Origin: Amaranthus tricolor
Taxonomy: Eukaryota > Streptophyta > Magnoliopsida > Caryophyllales > Amaranthaceae
Reading direction: 5' to 3'
NCBI RefSeq assembly: GCF_026212465.1
Contig: NC_080050.1
Coordinates: forward strand, 27,669,070 to 27,733,069
Length of the DNA: 64,000 bases
The first letter of the stretch is position 1, and the number at the start of each line of letters is the position of its first letter. A program made the translations under genes and the position numbers. The notes under the pieces were generated by a model, which saw only the letters and a program-made list of their open reading frames with translations, searched no databases and had not been told where the DNA came from. Shown piece by piece: positions 56,219-64,000 of the stretch.

Positions 56219-58451
56219 AAATTTACCTGTTACCGGTAAACTTTCTCATTCTTTAAAATTTCTTTTTTTTAGCTGATAAAACTAATTGAAGGAAACAGGA
56301 AACAATCCTTCTCCCTCAATTAAAAGATCTCTCAATTGTAGCAACCTCTAATTACTAGTTACAATTTCCTCCTTGATTTCTTCTGATTTTTTTCCGTTCA
56401 ATTATGGTTTATTCACCATTTTAATCTTTTTATGTTTTTGTTTCTTTTGTGGTTTTCTTCCCTTTAAGTATGGCCTCTTCACCTTTTTAAAACTTGTTCA
56501 TCTCTTTTATCCTTAATTTCTTCCGTTTAACCATTTATATCTTTAATTTAATTGTAAGTCTTTAAAACTGTGCAAAATAAATAGAAATCATGCACTAGTT
56601 TGAACTTTTGATTTCAATCCCCTTGAAAATCTTGAAAAACTTAATCACAAGCCCATCTTAATTTTTGATTTAAAAACCCATCTCTATTTTTTTTGGTTTT
56701 TTTTCTTAGTTGAGTTTTAAAAACCATTCCATTTTTTATCCAAAAATTATTTTCTTTAATTTAGGTGATTATTTGTTTTACCATTGTAATAATTTATGAT
56801 AATTTATGTGTTGATTTAAAAAACTCATCTTGTTTTTTTTTCCTTCACCATTATTATAATTATTTATTTTTATTTTTGTGATTATGTCTCAACCAATGAA
56901 GAAAGTGAAAGAAAAACGATTGACCATCTTATAAAAGTATCACTTCTTCAATTTTTATTTATCTTGCATCACCGGATCAAATTTAACAATCATCAATATA
57001 ATTCCCATTACCATATAAATATTCATAATATTAAATCAAATTAGATGTCTCCTACGAACATTTTTTGATGTAAAATCACTAATAACAATGTATGAAAGAG
57101 ATTCAAGCATATCTTTCTCAATGCATAAAATTGCTTGATTGTCCAAGATTTAAAGTTGTTTTTTAATATCATCAACTTTGAAAAAATTCACACAGTTGAT
57201 GCTACGGTGACAGAAATAGTTAACAAGATTCAACAAACAATTGTAACATTGGGATTTGGGAAGCATCTCTAGAGTAGGAATTTCTGTATAGAAGAGAAGC
57301 AGTCAAAACTTGCCCTTTGGAGAACTACCGAAATGTTTTTCTTGCTTTCATCTCTCGTGGGGAACTATATTGATAATTGTGTATAAAGAAAAGAGGAGGC
57401 AATGAAATTTCTTTACTTTTGCTTATTTTTCTTTGATTTTATCCTGTTCACCAAAGCTAATAATTTGACTTGATATCTTTTACCTGATCCGTCTATTCTC
57501 GAAGACTTTTTTAATAGGACGAGGAAAAAGAGACTCTTTTGATGTTTGAAAGTTATCTCCAACCTTTAGCATAAAATGGAATATATATACCTACCAGAGA
57601 GCTTCTCTTTTTGTTACCCTCAACAGAAACAATCAAGTGCTTTGACAAACTCTAAAACATTACTAGGAAATATTGACCTATATGGCAAAGTCTACTATAA
57701 CACTCTTAACACTAAGATCCCAAAATATACATACCTCATGTTTGGTTTATGGGAATGAGATTAAAATTAAAATTGGGAATAAAATTAAATTTTGGTCATA
57801 TCTCATGAATTCATTATCAAGAAAGAGTTGGTATTAGATGGATGGAAATTGAAGGAAAAATATAAAAGACATTTATACCCTTAAAAAATTATTAAATTTT
57901 ACAAACTAAACAAAAAATATTAAAATTCTCAAATTATTTTTAGAAAGGGTAAATTTGTAAATTTTTATTTTATTCTTAATTTCGTTTCGACCTATCAAAT
58001 AAGAGAGATATTACAATTCTCATACTATTTTCATTAACAAACTAAACAAGAAATTGAATAATAATTTTTTTAAAAGAAAATTAAATTATAATTTAACAAT
58101 TCCTAACTATTAATTTTCAATTTTAATTTCACGTTTTTATCTTAAATCCCCATTCCTACATCCCAACGCCCCCTAAGGATATAAATAAAATAGATTTAAA
58201 ATGAATAAAAACGGTAAAAAGTATATAATTTATAAAAAAGTTAAGAGATGTGTGAATAAAAAAATAATTTTAATATATAAATGTAAATTAAAAATAAAAA
58301 TGCAGTAAAACCGGGGGGAACCGGGTAATATTCATGGAAGCCAACAATTCTTTGAATTGCAATTTGCAACCCCCAATTCCGGTAATTGAGCGACTTCAAA
58401 CTCCTTTTGAATCACAATTGAATTGGAAATTGAAGTTGAAGTGAATTTTCA
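56219..58451. other. AT-rich intergenic DNA and promoter of the SpoU-family gene
   Basis: No gene recognised. A probable MITE occupies about 57738-58178. The last 150 bp (less AT-rich, ending just before the ATG at 58452) is the likely leader of the methyltransferase gene. Confidence 0.45.
57738..58178. mobile_element. probable MITE with TGTTTGGTTTATGGGAATG ends
   Basis: The left end TGTTTGGTTTATGGGAATGA with following TTAAAATTAAAATTG pairs loosely with CAATTTTAATTTCACG and the right end CATTCCTACATCCCAACGCC. The interior is AT-rich and noncoding. Ends and target duplication are uncertain. Confidence 0.45.
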
Positions 58452-60870
58452 ATGAAGGAAAACAACGGAATGGTGGAATGCTTTGTAATGGTACACAACA
58501 TTGCTAAGCGCCATAACGTCGGTACAATGGTGCGAAGTGCCTCCGCCTTTGGCGTAACGGAGTTCATATTGGTTGGCCGTCGTGACTTTAATTCCTTCGG
58601 CAACCATGGCTCCATTTCTCACATCCGCTTTCGTCACTTTCACTCTCTTATTGACGCTCGCAAGTATCTCAAGGTAAACCATTAATCAAACTCTAACCCT
58701 AACCCTAACTTTAGATTGTTTTTTGATTGTACTATGTTGCTTTTTGATTTGGTTTTCAGGAAAAAGATTGTGATATTTGTGGTGTAGAGATAACCAGTAA
58801 CGCTATGCCAGTCAATCAACATCCTTTTAGTAGGAGTACTGCGTTCTTACTTGGCAATGAGGTTTATTTCTATCTTCTTTAATCAAATGTTTACGTAGAT
58901 TTAAACCATTGTGGGATGTAGTTAATAGCTGTATTTGCGTCCTACTTATTCACTGCGATGTTACTTGTTTCGGCTATTAGTGTGTTTGTCCCATATTTGT
59001 ATCAAATTTCCAGAGTATTCAACCCAACATTGATTGAGACTTTTAGAGGGTATGTTATATACTTATATGTTTGTTTACAGGGATTTGGGGAAAGGGAGAG
59101 GGAATTTGGGGAATATGTTAGGCAGATGTTTAAGATTTCGACTTTAGCCCTAAAACCTCAACTAAAAGATTCATACAACAAACAAGAGATGTGATTTGTT
59201 TTTAACCTTAAAGTCTCATCAAAGTCTCTTGTTAAAAATCTCATAATTTCCATTCCCTCTAAACAAACACACCCGATATGTTTGTACAAAGAAATCTTTG
59301 CTTTGGTTGTTAATACTTATTCTTATTATTTGTTCTGATTACCTATTCTTTGTAGATTCACAAACCAGATTGAACTTATGAAGGTGAAATAAGAATACTA
59401 GATTAGACCAGAAAAAAGATCAGGAGTGAGACAAGATATTAGACATCTTTTAATTACAACAGATGAGATCAGACCACACTATGTATTAGATATCTTTTGA
59501 TTACAGCAAATGACGTCTTTTAATTACGGCAGATGACTAATTTTAATTGATCTTGCCTGATGACCCGATAATGAACCAAACTTGAGCTTATTTCCTAGTG
59601 AATCTCGTTTTGTAAGTTTGCATGGTATTTTTTCTGGTGGGATTGTAGGGGGAGTACCATAGCAGCACTTGAGTGTTGGTTGGAAAGGGTGCTGAATACT
59701 TGTCTTGAAAATCAAGTCACCCCTGCTACTTTGTGGAAATGTTCATCCCTGTCACGATCGATCCACATCCTACCATATATTTTTTAGGGAATATGTCTGT
59801 TTGCTTGTCATGTAGTAGGAGCCAAAGGCTTTCAGACTTCAGAGCTATGATGAATCATATAGCATGAACTTTCTTGTGCAATTCATTTTCCTTTTTCCTT
59901 TTTCTATTACTCAATAGTCATGCGATGCATTTCCCTAAATGTTTTGTTAAAGATGTTCTCTGTAACCTCGAGATAACTTTATGTACATTAATTATTGAAA
60001 ACTGAGAACCTTGTCTACTATAGTACTACTACAGGTTTACAACTTATTAATATCTACCATATTGTTTTGTAGGGAACAGGTCTCTCCGCCAAAGAATGTG
60101 AGATATGTGATTTCTTTGTCTACATTCCACAGTATGGAAGTGGGACTGCTTCATTGAATGTTACTATAGCAGCTTCTATTGTCCTTCATCACTTTGGAGG
60201 TAGATACTAAAGATTAGGTTTTATAGTATTTTACTATTTCACATTGACCTAATTATAATTTCATATTTGATGCATTAAGCAGTTGAAGTATGCGTTGCTT
60301 ATTGAGTTCAACGTTACTATGTGTCCCATGAACAAATCTCTTGCTTATGCTGTTCAGGGATTGGGGGCAACAGAGGGCATTGGTTATGATAAGGGTTGGG
60401 GGTTAGCGGAGGGCATTGGTTGTGATAATAGACTGTATAAAAATGGCTCAACTTTTTATTACTTTTCTAATAAATTACTGAAAATGTTGATGGTGCAAGT
60501 TGTGCATGGACAATTGAAAAGTGAAAATAACGCAACAAAAAACTAATAGAGGGAGTATATTTATTCCATTGATAAAATCTGACCTGTATGATCGTCTTTT
60601 TTATGAACATGATTATGATGGTGGCGACTATATCTGACACGTAATTCTTTCAAAGTCTGGGCAGGTTTTCCCGAAAGAGGCCGTGATGGGAACAAATTTG
60701 TGGTGGCTGAAAGGCCTACGAGACAATCAAGGCGTGGTCTTTGTACTGATTCAGATAATGCTGTTATAGAGGAAAGGCGTTTAAGGAAGGAAAACGCTGC
60801 TAATAGTTTTTTTGATGAACGTGGTGATTGGGATTCATGTGCCAATCTTCTGGATCCTTCAATTGAATAG
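58452..60870 (+). CDS. SpoU-family (SPOUT) tRNA/rRNA methyltransferase, 4 exons
   Basis: SPOUT enzymes use S-adenosylmethionine to methylate ribose 2'-OH in tRNA or rRNA, binding the cofactor in a trefoil knot. Exons 58452-58673, 58760-58861, 60073-60199 and 60665-60870 join in phase into 218 residues. Motif 1 is NVGTMVRSASAFGV (residues 22-35), including the catalytic-type Asn and Arg. Motif 2 is LLGNEGTGLS (about 104-113), split by the second intron. Motif 3 is YGSGTASLNVTIAAS (about 129-143), containing the conserved Ser-Leu-Asn-Val. The C-terminus (about 153-218) is basic then acidic and ends DPSIE. The N-terminus is short, with no evident organelle transit peptide, so cytosolic or nuclear action is plausible. 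Length fits the single-domain plant members. A telomere-like CCCTAA run lies at the start of intron 1. The target RNA cannot be deduced. Confidence 0.93.
58693..58709 (+). promoter_or_regulatory. telo-box-like CCCTAA run in intron 1
   Basis: CTAACCCTAACCCTAAC lies 20 bp downstream of the first exon of the SpoU-family gene. Plant telo boxes (AAACCCTAA) are common near the 5' ends of translation-related genes and bind Trb/Pur-alpha-type proteins. Here the unit is the six-base CCCTAA, not the seven-base plant telomere unit. Confidence 0.4.
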
Positions 60871-61774
60871 TTGGAAGATGATAAAGTGGATTTTAAGCAG
60901 TGTCGAGTACCAGCCCCAAAGAGCCTGAACATGAATGTGATGTGGTTGACCCTCATAGCAACCGGTGAACACCCGAAGTCATTGGTGGCAGCTTGCGGGA
61001 TATTGAATACCTGTTTCTACGATTTTGGTGCTAGAGCTATATTGGAAAGTTGATACCACATGGTACCAATTCACAGACTGTAATGTAATCTTGTTATATT
61101 GAAGTGGAAGCTGTTTGGCTAAATTCTTGTAATGACATCTCTATCTTTGTGTTCTAATTTTATTCATTTGGTAAATAGTTTTAATGTTGCCTGAAAATTG
61201 AGGAAGGGGGGATGGGATTGGGACTATGGGGATCAAGGGAAGACCAATTCACAAGAATGGCAGTTGGCAGAAATTGAACCTGTGTTTTTTTTGGTAGAAG
61301 CCGGTGGAAATAATAATGAAAATTTAACACAGTTTAGCTAGAGAATCACTTGACAAAGTTTATGATCACATTTTTCCTATACTAACCAATTTTTACTATA
61401 GTTTATTTTCATCTATTTTCACTTGTTTGAGTGGTATTAAATGATAATAATAAAAATTTATATGAAAGTTGGCAATGTTTTAAAGCAGTGATGGCAATAG
61501 AAGTTTTTCAAGGTGGATTTAGCAATGTTTAAGCGGAGTGGTATTGATATTGAGAGAAAAAAATAATTAAAAAAAGGAAAATTGAAGGAAGTAAGAGTGA
61601 TTTGGAAAAAAAAATTTCATAACAATGTGTTGTTCATGAAAAACGTGTTGATATCATATGATTGACGAGTAACAATAAATAGTTGGGTATGAATAAAGTA
61701 AGAGAGACCATATAAAAAACAAAAGTGTTTGTTTAGGTGATGTTGGTGTTAAGTCTTGGGCTTAAAGAATAATA
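60871..61774. other. 3' flank of the SpoU-family gene
   Basis: Presumed 3' untranslated region up to roughly 61150, then AT-rich DNA. No further gene or structured repeat recognised. Confidence 0.4.
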
Positions 61775-62039
61775 CTTCCTCTATTGAATAACATGAATAA
61801 TACTTGCACCAAACAAATTTTTGCGCAATTAAATACGTTTATCGGATCATTTATATTTAGAGTCATACATAACTAAAAACTATAAAAATTTGATATTATG
61901 AAAATATCCGACGAGACGAATAAAACAAGATCCACTGACTATGTTTTTTTCTTGTATAGTAGCCGAAATATGTAAATTACCATCAAATGATGAATAGTGT
62001 AAAAGTTGGTTCGATGGAAGTAATATGGAATGGAGGAAG
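61775..62039. mobile_element. Stowaway-like MITE
   Basis: The left end CTTCCTCTATTGAATAACAT is preceded by TA and the right end ATGGAATGGAGGAAG is followed by TA. Inverted ends with TA duplication are the Stowaway pattern, though the terminal motif is CTTCCTC instead of CTCCCTC. Confidence 0.65.
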
Positions 62040-62439
62040 TATAATAGTATAATTTTTTTTTTCAAAAATATAAAATATGAACACTTTTATATTGTTTACC
62101 AAATGTCTTTGAAGATAGAGACATATTTGAGGTGTTAAAATTTGATTTAATATTTATCTGATAGACTTTAAAAATGAATTTATAATAATATAAAAACTAT
62201 AATATATATATAAGACTCGATTTCGACCCGACTTAAATGAATTACTTTAATATGACTATGAAAATGTGATAATAACATTACACATTTAAACACTAAAACT
62301 CATTTCTATTATTACAATTTATGATTGAGTTATGAGTATCAAATGGAGTTTATTGAAGTCAAAATGTTGAGCTTATACTCGTTAAAAGATTTTAAGAACA
62401 CAGCAAATTTTCTATACATTGTAAAAACACAAATTCTTA

Positions 62440-62830
62440 CTTGTGACAGTCTTTATAAAAGACGCATCTCAAACGGGTCGGCACATTATTACTTAGAAAA
62501 AACAACTATCAGAAAAACGCGCACTGTGTAATCTTATTTGGAGTTGGTGTTATAACTTATTGAAGTTGGTATTGTAACCTGTTAGAGTTGATATTATAAT
62601 CTATTGAAGTTGGTATTGTAACCTGTTAGAGTTGGTATTATAACCTATTAAAGTTGGTGTCTCCAAATAAGTTATAATACCAACTTGAATAGGTTATAAC
62701 ACCAACTCCAAATAGGTTCAACCGCGCGCATCAGTTTTTAGATTTTTTTTTTTCTTTTTTTAAATTATTGAGCCTGTGCCTAAAAAGTCGTCTCTTATAA
62801 AGACGGTCTCTCAGGAGAGGCACTGTTATA
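62440..62830. mobile_element. hairpin element with an internal tandem array of about 24-bp units
   Basis: Outer arms pair as GACAGTCTTTATAAAAGACG against CGTCTCTTATAAAGACGGTC. Inner arms pair as TTATTTGGAGTTGGTGTTAT against ATAACACCAACTCCAAATA. Between them (about 62540-62655) runs a tandem array of TATTGAAGTTGGTATTGTAA-like and TGTTAGAGTTGGTATTATAA-like units, which then continues in inverted orientation to about 62700. No transposase and no clear target duplication. Confidence 0.65.
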
Positions 62831-63669
62831 GAAAAAGCAACTTCAAACAAGAACTTTTGTGATAGCTTGTGTGACTCGTCTTTCATCTTACTTACTTTAG
62901 ATTTTTTTTATCTTCTACAAAACTATTTACAAAACACTATTTTTAGCTTTTCGGTCAACAAGCAAACTAAAACTCTATCATGAGTGTAGTGTAACAGGAG
63001 GCAACAATTGGAGTACTAAACTCTTTTAATATATAAATCTTCTATAAAAATAAGATATTATTAAATTGATAGAAACGGAGAGTATTATATGAATAGGCTA
63101 AGATTTAATGGCTTTAGTTTTGGACTAATCTACCTAAACCTTCATCTAAAATCACATAGCCTAAGAATCCCACTCTTATGTAGCATATGGTCTAATATAA
63201 TTTTGTTTTTCATTCATCATCCATATATTATCCATATTAGAATAAATTAAAGTAGGTGATTGTACATAAATATGTGCCTATATTTTATATAGATTAAGTC
63301 CATTAAAAGGGTTAAATTTAGAGCCTCATTAAATATACATCTTTTTGGGGTAAATAGATGATAAATTGATATTTCCCTCTCTAATGCAATATTAGACTTT
63401 TTCTCTCTAAACTACAATACTACATCATATAACTCATATGTGGGTACTAACTTAGACTTTAGAAACACCGTTCCGGAGGTCACCTGGGATTTTTAGTGAT
63501 ATTTTGCAGAATTTCATGATTTTCAGTTAACCGTCATACTACCACCACAACCACTTCAAAAATAGTATGTAATCTTATTGTTTAACTTTTATTCAATCAA
63601 TAAAAAAATCAAATTAAAATTTTATTAAGGCAATTTAACTTTTATTCAATTAATCTTAAAATTTTTATT
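62831..63669. other. AT-rich intergenic DNA
   Basis: No gene, RNA or ordered repeat recognised on either strand. Confidence 0.5.
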
Positions 63670-63909
63670 GACTAATTAATCATATACTATAATCCAATTG
63701 ATACAATTTAATATCACATTAAAAACTGATTGTTGGATTTCCTTATTTAACATATCAGTTAAATAATACAATTTTCTTTCTTAAACATGTACCAATTAAT
63801 TAATGACTAATTAATCATATACTACAATTCTATTGAGACAATTTAATATCACATTAAAAACTGATTGCTAGATTTCCTTATTTAACATATCGGTCAAATA
63901 ATACAATTT
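63670..63909. repeat. direct duplication, about 105-bp unit with 135-bp period
   Basis: GACTAATTAATCATATACTA starts at 63670 and again at 63805. Both copies then run through TTTAATATCACATTAAAAAC, GATTTCCTTATTTAACATAT and AAATAATACAATTT. About 30 bp of unrelated sequence separates them. Confidence 0.9.
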
Positions 63910-64000
63910 AATACTGAACTTGTTAAGTCATTATACTCATCCAATCAATTTCATCCAATTGTCAAAGTCATTCTGATCGCAATATTTGTCATTTTAATTC

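Noticed and set aside
62538..62715. Short regularly spaced repeats that could suggest a CRISPR-like array
   Set aside because: Units are contiguous without unique spacers, the array inverts, and the window is plant nuclear DNA.

Overview
This 64-kb window is ordinary nuclear DNA from a flowering plant, almost certainly a eudicot. The evidence is AT-rich sequence, genes split by GT-AG introns, plant-specific families (dirigent, JAC1, ZEITLUPE, MATE/DTX) and a dense load of small plant transposons. I cannot fix the genus. There are no operons, CRISPR arrays or bacterial features.

Seven protein-coding genes can be reconstructed, six of them exon by exon with consistent splice phase. From left to right: a MATE efflux transporter (minus, 8 exons, 496 aa); an ARID DNA-binding protein with a C-terminal alpha-crystallin-like domain, ARID5/6-like (minus, 13 coding exons, 425 aa); an intronless dirigent protein (plus, 183 aa); a JAC1-like J-domain protein of chloroplast photorelocation (plus, 9 exons, 631 aa); a deSI-like PPPDE cysteine peptidase with a long 5'-leader intron (plus, 3 coding exons, 247 aa); the LOV/F-box/Kelch photoreceptor ZEITLUPE (minus, 2 exons split by a 6.9-kb intron, 617 aa); and a SpoU-family RNA methyltransferase (plus, 4 exons, 218 aa). 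A broken fragment of a phytosulfokine-receptor-like LRR gene lies near 55 kb. The genes are unrelated neighbours. Both JAC1 and ZTL serve blue-light responses, but their proximity looks coincidental.

Most remaining DNA is mobile-element debris. The clearest pieces are: a solo LTR of a Cassandra-type TRIM retrotransposon carrying a 5S-rRNA-like segment, inside the last MATE intron; a 400-bp hAT-type MITE with a perfect 8-bp target duplication; a second hAT-like MITE family with two copies flanked by perfect 8-bp duplications plus fragments; Stowaway-like MITEs; two long foldback elements (one in an ARID intron); an L1-type LINE remnant inside the ZTL intron, opposite to the gene; an RTE-type LINE tail; a tRNA-like SINE head; and several short tandem duplications.

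I see no convincing undescribed biological system. The best leads are the 1.1-kb foldback in a transcribed ARID intron with an open frame in one arm, an optional ARID exon, the small uORF overlapping the dirigent start codon, the LRR-receptor fragment between direct repeats, and the hAT-like MITE family.
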